NCBI RefSeq assembly: GCF_964199755.1
Contig: NC_133906.1
Location: forward strand, 13,427,378 to 13,491,377
Source of the DNA: Larus michahellis
Lineage: Eukaryota > Chordata > Aves > Charadriiformes > Laridae
DNA length: 64,000 bases
Direction: 5' to 3'
The position numbers were made by a program, and so were the translations under genes. The notes under the pieces were generated by a model. It was not told where the DNA came from. It searched no databases and was given only the letters and a program-made list of their open reading frames with translations. This document shows, piece by piece, positions 45,138 through 58,768 of the stretch; positions within the stretch are counted from its first letter, which is position 1; each line of letters starts with the position of its first letter.

Positions 45138-46430
45138 CATGGAATCCTGGAATGGTTTGGGTTGGAAGGGAACTTAGAGATCACCAGTGCCACCCCCTGC
45201 CCTGGGCAGGGACACCTCCCACCACACCAGGTTGCTCCAAGCCCCGTCCAGCCTGGCATTGAACACCTCCAGGGATGGGGCAGCCACAGCTTCTCTGGGC
45301 AACCTGGGCCAGGGGCTCACCACCCTCACAGCAAAGAATTTCTTCCTGAGATCTCATCTAAATCTCCCCTCTTTTCGTTTAAAACCGTTCCCCCTCATCC
45401 CATGGCTCCCCTTCCTGATCCAGAGTCCCTCCCCAGCTCTCCTGGAGCCCCTTGAGGGACTGGAAGGGGCTCCGAGGTCTCCCCGGAGCCTTCTCTTCTC
45501 CAGGCTGAACCCCCCCAGCTCTCTCAGCCTGTCCTCACAGCAGAGGGGCTCCAGCCCTCCCAGCATCTCCGGGGCCTCCTCTGGCCCCGCTCCAACAGCT
45601 CCGTGTCCTTCTGCTGTTGGTGCCCCAGAGCTGGAGGCAGCACTGCAGGGGGGTCTCCCCAGAGCGGAGCAGAGGGGCAGAATCCCCTCCTCGCCCTGCT
45701 GCCCACTCTGCTGGGGATGCAGCCCAGGCTGTGGGGGGTTTCTGGGCTGCCAGCGCATGTTGCTGGCTCATGTTGAGCTTCTCATCCACCAACACCGCCA
45801 AGTCCTTCTCCTCAGGGTTGCTCTCCAGCCATTCTCCACCCAGCCTGGATTTGCGCTGGGGGTTGCCCTGACCCACGTGCAGGATCTTGTCCTTGTCCTG
45901 GTTGAACTTCATGAGGTTCACACAGGCCACATCTCCAGCCTGTCCAGGTTCCTCTGGATGGCATCCCTTCTCTCCAGCATGTCAAGTGCTCCATATAGCT
46001 TGGTGTCATCAGCAAACTTGCTGAGGTTCACTTGATCCCGATGTCACTGGCAAAGGTGTTAAACAGCACCGGTTCCAGTACTGATCCCTGAGGAATGTCG
46101 CTCGTCGCTGGTCTGCACTCGGACATCGAGCCATTAATCGTAACTCTTTGGGTGCGACCATCCAGCCAATACCTTACCCACCCAGTGGCCATCCATCAAA
46201 TCCATGTCTCTCCAATTTAGAGATGACGATGTTGTGTGGGTCAGTGTCAAATGCCTTGCACAAGTCCAGGTAGATGATGTCAGTTGCTCTTCCTTTATTG
46301 ACCAACACCGTAACCCCATCGTAGAAGGCCACCAAATTTATCAGACACAATTTGCCTTTAGTGAAGCTGTGTCAGCTGTCACCAATCACCTCCTTATTTT
46401 CTATGTGCCTTAGCAACCTGTTTTATACAC
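45138..46430 (-). mobile_element. CR1 LINE fragment, about 1.3 kb
   Basis: Antisense on the plus strand, starting at the CR1 3' end (TCATGGAATCCTGGAATGG). On the minus strand it decodes to broken reverse-transcriptase pieces: [14 protein letters not shown] sequence, HVGQGNPQRKSRLGGEW, LAVLVDEKLNMSQQHALAAQ and LLERGQRRPRRCWEG. Frames are interrupted by frameshifts, so it is inactive. It is the longest CR1 in the window. Confidence 0.9.
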
Positions 46431-49400
46431 TTTCTTAGTCACAATGCTAAGCCTGAATTTTATTTTTTTTTTTTTTTAGAAAAATAAGAGGAAATGAGAA
46501 AAAATTAAAACAGACATAATACTTTTAGGAAGGGTGCATGTTTTATACCCCTTGGTAGGTAGATCCTGCTCTCAACAGCAAAACAAGCAGTTACAAAACT
46601 GGCAAGAAATCATACAACTGAAAGAGTTAAGCAGGAAATCAATGGATAATACGCATGTCCATTGATGGATATGACAGAAACTGCCGCAAGAGCTGTTGTT
46701 CCTACCAGTGTTCACTAGGATGAGGAAGCAGAAGTTCAAATCACTTCAAAATGTGTAAGTTATTCCTTAGTCTTCAGAACACAGGAAAGGGAAAATAACT
46801 TTCCCTGCAATACAAAAAACTTCAACTGCTTCTGGTTAAGTCCTTAACCATTATCTGTCCTTTTCCGTGTACCCATGAAGACATAAACTCTAAACATTGC
46901 CGATTTTCTGATGTTTCTGATCTTAGCATAGTTTGTTAAATACTTTCAAAATTCTAGTCTGTCCTGGAAAAGAATCTGAGGAAAAATCCTGGACATTAGG
47001 GACATCCAAAATTCTAGGGTAGATCTGGAGTTTTGCAACTGACCTTTATTTCCATAATGAGAAAGTCAATCTCTCCCAAGTTTAGATCACCAAATAACAT
47101 TGTTAATAACGATCACATGCACAAAGCGCATTAAGAAGTCACCTAATAGAGCACTATAAGGATAACACAGTGCGTCAAGGGCTGTGTATCATCAGATCTA
47201 GAAGATGTGGTCTGCAGACTCTGGCTATTGCACAGCTAGTGCCATTGGGCACTCTAATCAGAGGTTACTCAACACTTCATAGATGCTTCGGGGTCTACAG
47301 AAGGGTTGGAAAGGAATACCAGAGTTTTGAGGCAGTTTTGGGTCTGCGGGAAGGTTCCAGGTGATTGGAGGTAGGAGGAAGGATGTCTCCCTTTGGCTGC
47401 TCTTTTCTTTCCAGGGCCCACAGACTTCCTCTGTACCCTTGTACCAGTCTTCTCCCACATCCATTGCAAGAAGTAACTTTTCCTCTTTGCTCCACAGCCC
47501 CTGTTCATCTTCCAGTTAGAAAAAGGTCCAACTACAGAACAAAGAAAGCCAGCGGGACTGCCCCTTCCTCCCTTCCCTGGGACTTTCTTATGCTACTCCT
47601 GAGGACCAGGAGTCCCTCCAGGACTAACTGCAGGAACAGGCTGCCGCTGCAGATGCCATGAACATCCTCACCTCTTCCCGGCAGCCCCTGTCCAGGCGGG
47701 AGCCATCTCAAGCTCACCTGTATGTAAACTGTGAGAGCTGCCAGCCTGGGGAGTCTAACTTGCCTACACTTTCAGCCAAACCCAGAACTGAATTAAGAAC
47801 TTTAGCAGCATATTTTAGTGCTTACTGGGCTTCCTCTATGAGGGGAAACAAAGTGGCCCGTCTGGTATCAGGTCAAGTTCATGGTTAGGTAACAGGGGCA
47901 AACTTTGGAAAACAGCCCTTGGTACTCAATCTCAGCATCATCTGTAACTAAAATGAGTAACATATAAATGATAGATGAAGTAAGCCTGGACCTTGACAGG
48001 CAGCAGGTGGGCTTTTGGCTCACAATTCAGGCTTCCTTTATGGTCACAGCCTGGTGATAATCCTGCTTTTTATGATTGCGAAAAAGGTTCACAAAAAGTG
48101 AGCTATGGCCACTACAGATCTTGAGACAAGAAGTTAGTATATTCACTTCACTGAGGCGTTACTGGCACAGCAGGCTGTAAGAATGCTGCCAAAGATAAAA
48201 GTCATACACATCTTTCAGAAGAAAATACAACTCCTCTAGATGGCTGATACTGGATTATACTGCACTTGTGTGTTGTCTCCCACCCTGTAGCTGCTTCTTA
48301 TGACTGAGTTGTTCAGGAGTACAGTGCCATCAGTCTCTGTTGTTGCCGCACTCTATGGCAACAATTTTCTACGTTGCTTTTGGATGGTGCACAAACCAAG
48401 TCCTGACTCTGCAACCAGTCTGTTCTCCGGAATATTCTCCAGAAGTCATTGATTAGGAGACTTAGTTACTGGCGTTGTTTCTGGTAAGAGTTCTCTGTTT
48501 CACACACACTATTTTCCCATCAATATGAAATCTATTCTCTAAATCAGCGTCTGCGCTACTGTGGGATGATTTAGTGGGAATGATTTCTTCACTTGTGATC
48601 TATCTATCTCCTTTGACACTTTCAGAGTATATAAATCTGTGAATGTGAGAGTATGAACATGAAAGGCTGAGAAGCAGAAGGGACTACTCAAGTCACTGTT
48701 TCCAGTCTCCTGCAACGTGTATTACCATGTCACCCCTTCTAGAAATCTGTCAGTGCTCCTTTATAAAACTGGTTGGAACATTAGGTAGAAGAACAATGAG
48801 CAGTTACAAACTTTTATATTTCTAGCCTAAATGGCTGGTAGTTGGAGTGCTCCCCATTTGAATTTGTCTGAACATTGTCCTGTATCTAAAATATCTTCTT
48901 CCTGCTCTTATCTCCCAAACTGTCGGTAGACTGCACATATTCTCAGCCTTCATTTTCCCAGATAACCAAGCCAAGCTCTTCCACTGTCCAAGTTCTCTGT
49001 TCAGCTGGTCAACCAATGTTGTTAATGACAGTAGGACAGAGACTACACCTTGAGCCATTCATTGGTTACCTACTTCAGCCTAATAACTTTCCTTTCCAAG
49101 CGACTGCTAACATAGCCCAGTAAACTATTCATCTGCCTTAATACTTCCACATCTGCTCCAGATTAACCAATACGTTATCGTTTGACACAGTACTTTACTA
49201 AACCCCAGATACCTAGGATCCTTGTCTTCTCATAGGATGAGCTCTCTTATCAAACAAGGTTATCTCTCTGGCATGATCCATTGTCAGCAACCAATGTTAC
49301 GTTTTGTCTTGTTCTACCATTTACTTCTATGTCTTTACCATGTGTTTCCTTCCAAAGTTGTTCTAAAGGCCAACACATCAGAAGAGCCAACCTTCACTAG

Positions 49401-51560
49401 TCCAAGTAGCTTTTTATGTGTAACTTAATGGACCACTTTATAGAGAACTGGGGGAATGCAGATTTTATCATCCCCTGATTTGAAAGCTCAGTTCAGCTCC
49501 CAGTCAGGCCTGGAGGAATGACACAGACACCTGACTGTCTCCCCAAGTGCTGCTGACCCAGCCAAATCATTTTATTTTGTCTTCTCATTTTTTTTGCAGT
49601 CCACCCCGTCATTTCAGATGCTGCTCTTCACTCACTGCACCGCCTATCTCGCAATATCTTATATCAGTATTTTTCCTTTGACTGCCCATCCTGCCTTGAT
49701 ACTTTTTTAACCACCGTGATATCTTCATTTACCTGATCATTTTTTAAATTCCTATATACTGTCATTTCTGATTTCACTCTACCCTACAGGGTAAGTATGG
49801 ACACAAAGTCTGATGGACAAGATATCTGCACTCAGCTGGGAAATGGAACCTTACATATTGATCACATTTGTTTCTGCTGCAGTTGACTGAATGGCATTTT
49901 GCTGGGAGACACTTATCCTATGCTGCCTTCATACATTTTTTCCATTCTACTCCCACATACCTCCTGTAATGTCACAACTCTCTCTTTATTCAAATTCTGC
50001 AAGACTCATTGACACTGTGGAACAAAGAATTGCCATGGATGATGGACACAAGTCTTCCATTATTCAAAAACACGTGCGTCTTGTTCCTCTCCCAAATCAT
50101 ACCTTGGTGGTATGTCACCAGGGGTGTGATCAGTTTGGGGGAAAATTTTTCATTATTTCAAAAATGGCTGACATTGTCGGTAATTCAGATGCTGATGACA
50201 GCCCAAAAAGCTTAGATTATTGCCCAATATAGCAAGAATAAACATGTACTCCTTAAATTCTTGTTAAATATAATAAAATACATACTCTATTAGCATAGGA
50301 TATGATAGACATGCTAACTTCTACTCTAATAATCTTAAATAAAACTACCACTATTTGTGAAATATAACAAAATGCTTGCTTTATATCTACATTGTGGGAA
50401 AGGGAAACCTTTCAGAAGATCTGCTTTTCTTCTGCCTGGTTTATCATAGATGCTTTTTAGCCCTCACTCTCTAGGAAAGAGTGGCCACACCAGGTCAGGT
50501 AAGCATCCTTTCTCTAGGAGTAGCCAAATGCGGATTTCTGTGGAGGAATGCAAGTATATGTTGTGTTTTTCCCCTCATGCCCTTCCATGATCCAAACATT
50601 TTCAGCTGGAGGGGCCTCTTGTGTCCCTTTGGATGTGCTCTGATGATAGGGTGCTCTATGAGCCTAGTGTTAGAAGCTTTTTCAGGAGCTTTTTCAGTTA
50701 GTATCAAAAGATCCTTTCAAGAGGGTGTTTTTAACAACCTCTAGTTATACTTCTCTTGCTGAGTTTTAGGACAAGAATAGGCATTTTAATATTAAAAAAT
50801 ATTTTAAAGTTTAGTTTAGCGATGTTTTCAACAAGATTTAAAGAGATCTGTTCATAAAATTATGCATTGAGAAATTAATTATTTGATGCGCACAAGGTCT
50901 CCCTGGTTTCTGTGACTCTCAAGCAGATAGCTACGGAAAACAACATGACTCTTCTCACATTGTTGAGTGATTTATCTGATTTTGCTGGAAAATTGTAACC
51001 TTTTAATGAGTGACTATTGCCCTCTCACAAGCAATTGCCAGGCATCTGAAAGTAGTTTTTAGCCACATGTATGCGCTTCAGTGCTTTTCAGTACATAGAG
51101 TTTTTCCACTAACATTGAAGGACTTCTTTAAATTCAGACAAGGTTTTTACTTGATACCAGGACCGCTAATTTTTGCCATTAATCTCTACCGTGCTTTTAC
51201 CATTTGGCTGTTGGTAATTAAACCCCTGCTTTCCCAGCTATGTATTATATGCTGAATTTCACAGAACAGTGAGGGTGAAGGAGGAAGGCTAAAGAAGTCA
51301 AATTGGTTAAGTGGTGTTAGGCTCTGTCTATGTCTAAGAATTTGCTATGATTTTTTACTCTACCTAGAACTTCAGTTTATGTTAGAAAATCCTATTGAAC
51401 AAAGGATGTCATATTAATGGGTGGAATGGAAGAACTAAGGTTTCCAGATATCCATCTATCTGATTACGTGATGCAAAAGTAAGAATAGAACCACATCAAG
51501 ATGTGTGTTAAACAAGGAATACTCCTATTTCCTGTGATGAGTTTTTGATATCGTGTAAGA
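46431..51560. other. RAD50-IL5 intergenic DNA
   Basis: About 5 kb with no recognised exon. A T run lies at 46461-46479. Around 48680-49440 the sequence has the look of a very old antisense LINE (for example TTTCCAGTCTCCTGCAACG and AACAAGGTTATCTCTCTGGC), which I cannot assign to a family with confidence. Open frames are short. Confidence 0.45.
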
Positions 51561-51564
51561 AAAT

Positions 51565-51750
51565 GACATCTCTTATCTACAAAGGTATTTTCCCCTTATT
51601 TGATGTCAGAGGGAAGGAAACCCCCAACCTGTCCCCACTGAGGCATCCCACAATGCCTATAATAATTCACACTCCGTTCTTGTGCTTTTCCAATATGAGA
51701 AAACTTTCCCTTTGATTTAATATTCAAGGTGTACATGGGTATATATAGGC
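51565..51750 (+). promoter_or_regulatory. IL5: IL5 promoter
   Basis: A TATA box (TATATATA, 51740-51747) lies 57 nt before the start codon, giving a 5' UTR of roughly 30 nt. Upstream are GAAAACTTTCCC near 51698 (paired NFAT-type half sites), GTCAGAGGGAAGGAAAC near 51604 and a GATA motif TTATCT near 51574. The close packing resembles mammalian IL5 promoters. Factor use is inferred. Confidence 0.55.
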
Positions 51751-51803
51751 AGCATGCGGTGTTAAAAAGGCATAAATCAAACGTAGCTTTCCTGGAAGCA
51801 AAA

Positions 51804-54099
51804 ATGCTGTTGCTCTGTCTCTCCTTATTGAGTTGCTGCTTATCTGGCTCAATGGGCAGCGCAATAAAAGAATTTCAAGTAAACTTCAAGGCTTTAGTGG
51901 ATCTCACAAGCAAGGAGGTGGGTCATTATCTTTTCTTCTTCGTTTTCTGCAGTTCTTTTGATGGAAGTATAAACTCGAGCCTGGGCTAATTTCAGCTCTA
52001 GTTTGCATGTCCTGTATTTTGTTTGTTAAACTCAAGATGCTGAAGCCACTGCGTGTCAACCTCTCCTCAGAAGCTGGCGCTGCAATTGTTTCCCCAAAGG
52101 AAGTTCAGAAATAGAAAACCTGATGAAGATGATATGTAGTTAGAGATGCTTAACAATGTGGCAGTCACTTACAAGAGAAATACCTTTTAACGCTATTTTC
52201 TTTTTTTTTTTAAATTTTAGATCTTTCTTCCAGTACCTGCCAGGAAATTTCAGGTAAGACTTTTAAAGCTTCTTTATTACTGCTGCTGTTAATCATTTGG
52301 AAAATGATGATGCTTTGTAGCAGATCTTGAAGGAAAGAGAGAGTTAGACTACTGAAAAAAAGACCGAGTCTCACAAAAAGGGAAAACACGTGCTAGCGGT
52401 ATGTTCATGAGCAGCCCTATCGAATTCAGTGAAGTTCCTTGTATGCAAAAAATTATGGAAATAAACAACCAATTTTGAGACCAGGGACTCCGAGGCTTGG
52501 TTATACTCCTACTGAAGGCAATCTCAGGAGCTCTCGCAGAGAGTTTAATACCAAGGCTGTTCTCAATATTGCTATAGGAGGTACAGACCCTGAACGTGAC
52601 CCACTGTCATTTAGAGAAGGTGGCAGAGAACACCGTTAGTACTGGAAACTGTTAAATGTTCCTACCTCTTGGCAAACAGACAGGTTGAGAGTTATAAAGC
52701 ACAATGGACTTTGTCTCCGAAGGAAGCAATTTGCAGAGATGACAAGTTATCGCACACAGACTTGTTGATCAGTGGTTTTCAGCCTGTGGTCTGCAGATTT
52801 CTCAGGCTCTGTGAACTGAAAAAAGGTTCATGAAAAATAACTAAGAGCAGGCGGCCTGTTGTTGGGAAGCCTTATCTTCAGACGAAAAAAAAAATTAGAG
52901 TTTGCAACTTTAAAAAAGGTGAAGAGCAGCACTTTATAAACAGGGGAGTTCCGTGCTTTTGTCCTTCCGCAGGGAGACGGTAGCCGTGAAAGGCAATTAG
53001 CAAATCTAATCTCCTTGGGCTATGCAGTGTGATTTTGATAAAACTGCAACCCCAATGGATTTTAATCCTCTTTTACAAGCCTTTTCCCTATTTTTCCTTT
53101 TTTAATGATTTTTTTTTGACATTATATACTTTTTCCTCTCCTGATGTAGATTTTTATCAAATCTCAGAAAACGCAGGAAAGCCCCCCCTTTCCCTAATTG
53201 TACAGAAATAGAGTAGAAAATAGGTAATTTCTGTTTCTGCTGTGCATGCAGTTAGTTTTTGAATTTAATGAAAGATAAAAATTAACTAATTTGGCGGAAT
53301 ATAACTTTGTTGTTGTTTGATATATTTTTCTAGTGCAACCTAGTTCCCTGTCACCTTGAAAGAACCGTAAAACGGCTGAAATTTTACTTTAAGAACGATC
53401 AAATGAGAACATACGTTTCTCTGATGGAGAAAAACATGGACCGCATAATATCGACTTTAAATAAAGCACATACAGTAAGTTATTTATACTGGTTAAACAG
53501 ATGGAAATGTGAAATTACTGTGAATAAACTGCTCCTTTGTTTCCAAAACATATGAAATTAAGCAACTTGTCATCCTACAGTCAAACTGAAGTCAATAGCA
53601 AAATTTTGATACCGTCCCCATACACTCTTAATTTTGCACTGTTGAGGATTATGCCTGACACACAAAAATGTCTTTATAAAAAATACCTGAAATTCACAGA
53701 TTCTGGATGGAAGTTGCAGTTTTCTAAAAGGTGCATCACCTTTAGACAAGTCCTGAACTTGTCATTAGCCCAGGAGATTAATAAGAAAAGGCCCAAGGCC
53801 ACATCTCAGTGGGCAAAGTCAGCCAGGATGAAGTGTTCCTGATTCTCAAAAGTCTTCTCTCCAATCATTCGTGTCGAGCTCTCTCTGTCCCCTTCTGATT
53901 AAATATCGCCTTGAACAACCACCAACAACTCCGCAGCAATACGCTTTTTCTTTTTTTATTCTCTCCATTATTATCACTCTTACTGTTGTTATTCTAGACA
54001 TCCAAGAAAGAGGGTTCCTGTCCGATGACAGAGGTGACCCTGCCGAGTGCCCTGGAGCGCTACAAGAGTTTCTTCCAAGAGCTGCACGAGAACTGCTAG
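51804..54099 (+). CDS. IL5: Interleukin-5, four exons, complete
   Basis: Secreted dimeric cytokine acting on eosinophils and B cells through IL5RA/CSF2RB in mammals. Exons are 51804-51917 (38 codons), 52221-52253 (11), 53334-53474 (47) and 53998-54099 (33 plus TAG), all phase 0 with GT-AG introns. The total is 129 aa against 134 in human. The 33-nt exon 2 is the hallmark of IL5, and it encodes IFLPVPARKFQ, aligning with the human LRIPVPVHK segment. Signal peptide: MLLLCLSLLSCCLSGSMGSA. Helix regions include RTVKRLKFYFKND in exon 3 and LERYKSFFQELHENC in exon 4. Mature cysteines are at 50, 55, 104 and 129; one of the first two and Cys104 match the interchain pair of mammalian IL-5. There are no N-glycosylation sequons. 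It is transcribed opposite to RAD50, as in mammals. The start at 51804 is chosen because it opens the signal peptide. Confidence 0.93.
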
Positions 54100-54309
54100 A
54101 AGGGTGCGGAGACCCAGCAAGTCGGAGACGTCTTCTACCCAACACTAGAGCCGGTTCTGATGGGAAACTGCAAAGCTGCCACAGAGCGACAGCATAACAT
54201 GAATGTGTTAGAGTGTATTATCAGATATTTATGTCTTATCGCAGGTATTAATGTATATATTTAATTTATGGAGAGCTTTCGTATTTTTTCAGAGTCCTAA
54301 TGTTCAAAG

Positions 54310-54412
54310 AATAAAAGAACTTAAAATTATTATTTCTATTGCGGCTTTTGTGCACTATAATAATTAGTATATATCAAGGCTTGAATAAAGCTATGTGGGT
54401 GAAATTAATAAA
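54310..54412 (+). terminator. IL5: IL5 polyadenylation signals
   Basis: AATAAA occurs at 54310-54315, 54384-54389 and 54407-54412, about 210-310 nt after the stop codon. The 3' UTR before them has ATTTA motifs near 54224 and 54260, as expected for an unstable cytokine mRNA. Confidence 0.6.
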
Positions 54413-57400
54413 ATACTGATCAGAAGGCAGATCCATTACTCTGCTTTCCTGCGGACATTTACAAAATTGTCAGAATCTCTATTTTCTGAAGGCAGGAGAA
54501 AAAAAAAATTTAAAAGGCTGTCTTTTAAATATGGGTATAATTAAGTTTGAAATCAGAGGGTTTTTTTCCTGAAATTCTGCAACATAATTGCAGTGCAGTA
54601 TACCTGCGTGGTATGCATTCTTTGTTTATTTAATGTATTTATTGCGACAGCAGATCCTATTTATTTTAATATTACTCCAAATTTATTTTCAAACCATGTT
54701 TATCTTCAAACTTTGGAGCAAAGAGTGAGGAATTTGTGTTTGTTGGCTCAGTGTCGGGCCAAAATGAGACCCTGAGCTGGTCTCGGGCTATTGCCGTAGA
54801 AACGTCGTAACGACTGTTGTAACAACAGAAACAACAGTGGTAGTAAGGGATGTCTAATTTAGGATGGATTTGTTGGTTCCCCCCCCACTTCAGGATTGCC
54901 TTAACTGACGTTTTCATGAAGTGAAGAATGTATTTGTGAGTTACTTTTCCTAAATAAAGATATTACATTTTTCTAGAATCTGAAGCGTCAGAGGAAAACT
55001 ACACTTTTGCTAACGTTCGGAACTGTACGCTGGTTTCCAGCTGAAACGGGGTGGATCCACCAAGCTCGCTTTTGGGGCATGAGCTACTATGAGGACCTGC
55101 CCAGCTAGGCATTGCCTAAGTTTTAATTCAAAGATACTTACCGTATATGTATTTTTGAGACGCCACAGGCCCTTGCTGATAAAGTAAACCATGCTGAAAA
55201 GTAATTGAACGTAATTATGGCCAAAGAACCACCAGGGTTGTGAAGATCGTGATAGATAGTCAAGGCATGAAAAGTAAAGAAATGACAGGGTGGTGCACTG
55301 AGAGGCGATTCCCACCTTGGTGACAGATTAAAGCCGGGATGAAACCAGACACTATTATTAGCAGGGTGGCAGTGGCTAATCCATTGGGTTGTGAAACTAA
55401 TAAACCATAGTAAAGGGGGAAGGCAAAGGACACTCTCCCAACAAGCCAATATCTGCACCGATAGTCACTGCTGGAGGTTTAGCAAGAGCAGGTAACAGCG
55501 ACACATAGAATTTTGAAAGAACCCAACACCAGAAGGTCCCTCTCCAAACAGCATCTCTCTGAGCCAGCTCCCAAGGAATGGCAGCACATTCTTGGAGATG
55601 CAATAAGCCAGGAAACCTGACCCGTACAGAGTGGGTAATAAGTACCTGAATGACAGCTTTCACGGGTAACTGTAAATGATGCGCAGCTGCTAAAATTGAC
55701 GCAAGACTGGACAGCATCACTTTTTTCTTTTATTTTATGGTTTGTGCCGGCTTTCTGCATAAAGCTGAAAAATAGCAACAAAGTTGGCATTTTTACCGCG
55801 ATTGTTTGCAGGAACTATATAATCTTAAAACAAACAAAAAACCCCTTTCAACCACGCATTGCTAAGTGACTGTAACGTTACTGCAGGGCATGCTGAAACC
55901 ACCCCTTTCCCCTCCAAACCATGCTAAAACACGTTGAAAGCGTCAGCAGCAATGTGATGTACCCATGGGTGGGGAGGATATTGCTCACCCACGCCAAGCT
56001 AAACCTCACGGGGCGAGCACAGACAAATTCTACTGACAGCTTGAAAGACCACACTGGACCTTAATTAACTAATTAAGCAGGGGAGATCTCTAGTTACATC
56101 ATATTTTAATGCAACCTTGTGTAAGCTCAGCCCATACCTACAGGTGTATTCTTTCACTAGTCCTTCGCATTACCTTGTGGTGGGTCCATCCACATAGGGC
56201 AAAGCACAGGCAAATCTGTTTTCTTTCCATTTTGCTCTTCTGGAAGCATTTGACTTCCTGTGCTAGTACAGGTTAACAGAGTTTGGAGCACCTGGAATTC
56301 TCATTTTATGCTATCTGCTCTTTGGGAATACGGGTGTCAGGATTATAAGACAATTGGGAGCATTTTGAAATACCCTGAGTGGGAGAAATGGATTTTTGGT
56401 GTGCTGCCAACACGGTGTATCATCCGTTTGCCAACCGGCCAACCTATGGAAAAGTCATTTGAGAAGAGACAGGAAAGATGTTGTCCCAAACCAGTCACCA
56501 AGGAACATAAATGAGGTTTTCAGGAGCCCGGGGAGGGAAAGGCTGTACAGGCAAGGGCAGAGGGAGTGACGAGCCTGGCTGGGCAACCTCTAAAATTCAG
56601 TCAACATACACAAGGCTGTTCAGCCCTCTGAGTGGAGAGGAAAAGCCTTAAGGCTTTCGTTCTCAAGACGTAGAGGCAAAAAAAGAAAAAAAACCTCAGG
56701 CAGAACCCGCTCTGGGGAAGGTCTCTAGCCCAACGCAGAGGACAGGCTCCTGCAGAGCGTGATGTGTGGTGTTGGAACTGAAACCCCACAATAAAAATCA
56801 GAAAACAAAGAAACAAAAAGCTATAAACAAATATACTGAATTGTCTAGGCGGAAAGAGCTATAATCACGGGTTTCTGAGCTCCTACCAGTTTTTGTTTTC
56901 TGGCTGGGGGAGCCAAAGGCTTTTGGAAAGCAGAAGAGATGTTGAAACTGCCCAGAAGTAATTGCCGGGATGCGAAGAGGTGAGCATCCCACTGCTGCTC
57001 CTCTGCCTCGCCACTTCAGGCAGTTACAGGACAACAGTTTAGGGGTTTTTTTAAACTATTCTGGTTGCCATTCCCGCTGACATTTCCCAGGAGGCTGAAA
57101 AGCTTTCCAGTGCAGCCTGGGCCAGCCAGCGGCCATGCCTTTGCTGCAGGCTGGGGCAGAGAGCGAGCCGCAGACACCTACATTTCCATTAGTTTTGGCT
57201 GAGTCCTGAGCAACAACTGGCTCCTCTGGGTCATCTTCCTTCCCCTGGCTTTCGTCTTCCCTTCCTCTGTAGGAAGCGTCCCATGTTGTGCAATGGCTCA
57301 GTCAAGCTGAGTGTGGGGTGGCATCTGACAGAGTCCCACCGCCGGCAGTGTCCAGAGTGGGATTGGGACCATGCTGCACTCCTCACCTACCTGAGCAGGA

Positions 57401-58476
57401 GCAGCAACAGTGGACAGCAAATGACGGAGTCAAGGCCACCTGGCCAATGTTTTTTCTTTTCTTCCAGGTGTCTTCCACACCACCAAGGAGCCTGGCAAAA
57501 ACAACACAAAACCAGGTGCTTCTTGCTACAGGTCACTTTGTGAAGAACAAGGGAAAATCTGTGAAAATAAAAGGCTTGGTTAGTCCTTGCATTTAAAATC
57601 ATGTATGCTTTTGTGGTGTATTTGGTAATACATACTTAATAAGTTACATACATTAATTAGTACATACTCAATAAACCTTACATACTAAACACTGTAAAAA
57701 CCAGTCAGACCATCGTTCCCAGTGTACCCCTGACCCAGTCCACCTCTGCCTGGTGGGCTCCAGTCTCCCCAAGCAGAGTTAAAACTTTTCTCCCCCCCCA
57801 AAAATTGGTCAGATACTGTGCATATTGTTCCCAGTGAGCAATCACTCCCATGGACCGTTACAGAACTGCAAAAGACATTCCTCTTGACAGCCCCTTTCCT
57901 AAGAAAAGATTTTAGTTCGTGTAATTTAGGTCAAGACCAGTCTTTACAAAACTTCTCAATTTTCCCAGCTTGGGACCAGCCTTTGACCGAGCAGCAGAGC
58001 TGTTTCTGTGGCAGAGATGCTCCAGGCTCCACCTTGTGGAGCGGCACCACTTCGGGATGATCTTCTAGCAAAAAAAAAAAAAAAAAAAAACCTCTGGGGT
58101 TTATCTTTTATCTCCATTGCACGAGGCAGGATTCCTGCTGGCTGCTGGAGCATCCCAGCCTGGCTTTGCCCATGAGTGCATCCCTCGCTTTACCAGCTGC
58201 CGTGACACGGCGTGGGCAGGCTGGAAGGCAGCAAATAGCCACATATTTGTTCCCTAAATCCTGTGAACATGACTCAGGGCCCCCTGCTCATGACCTGCTG
58301 TTTGCACTCACCTGCCTTTTCTCTGTTGCTGCCTGTTAGAGGCGAGAGTGTCACTAGAGATTAAAACAGTCTCTACAACCCCAGGAGATTGTTTGGGGTC
58401 AGAAAACTTGCCAGGATAAGAAAAAACTCCATTTCAGCCAAATTGCTTTAAACTAAGGCCCCAGAATAAAATATTA
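54413..58476. other. Intergenic DNA downstream of IL5
   Basis: No gene recognised. Around 55000-55800 the minus strand has several overlapping open frames of about 100 aa that match nothing I know. An A run of 21 nt lies at 58070-58090. Confidence 0.45.
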
Positions 58477-58768
58477 TCATAGAATCAGAGAATGGTTTGG
58501 GTTGGAAGGGACCTTAAAGCCCACCCAGTGCCACCCCCTGCCCTGGGCAGGGACACCTTGCTCCAAGCCCCGTCCAACCTGGCCTTGAACCCCTCCAGGG
58601 ATGGGGCAGCCACAGCTTCTCTGGGCAACCTGGGCCAGGGGCTCACCACCCTCACAGCAAAGAATTTCTTCCTAATCTCTAACCAAAATCTCCCCTCTTT
58701 TTGTTTAAAACCGTTCCCCCTCATCCTATGGCTCCCCTCCCTGATCAAGGGTCCCTCCCCAGCTCTTG
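58477..58768 (-). mobile_element. CR1 3' fragment, about 290 nt
   Basis: Antisense CR1 3' end (TCATAGAATCAGAGAATGG, then GGTTGGAAGGGACC), nearly the same subfamily as the copies at 16512 and 45138. It is truncated after CTCCCCAGCTCTTG. Confidence 0.9.

Noticed and set aside
45187-46035. 282-codon plus-strand frame
   Set aside because: Antisense reading through a CR1 copy; the true coding sense is the minus strand and is broken.
55010-55790. Overlapping minus-strand frames of about 100 aa
   Set aside because: No recognisable domain, no splice or signal-peptide support. Possibly an old mobile-element remnant, but not demonstrable by eye.
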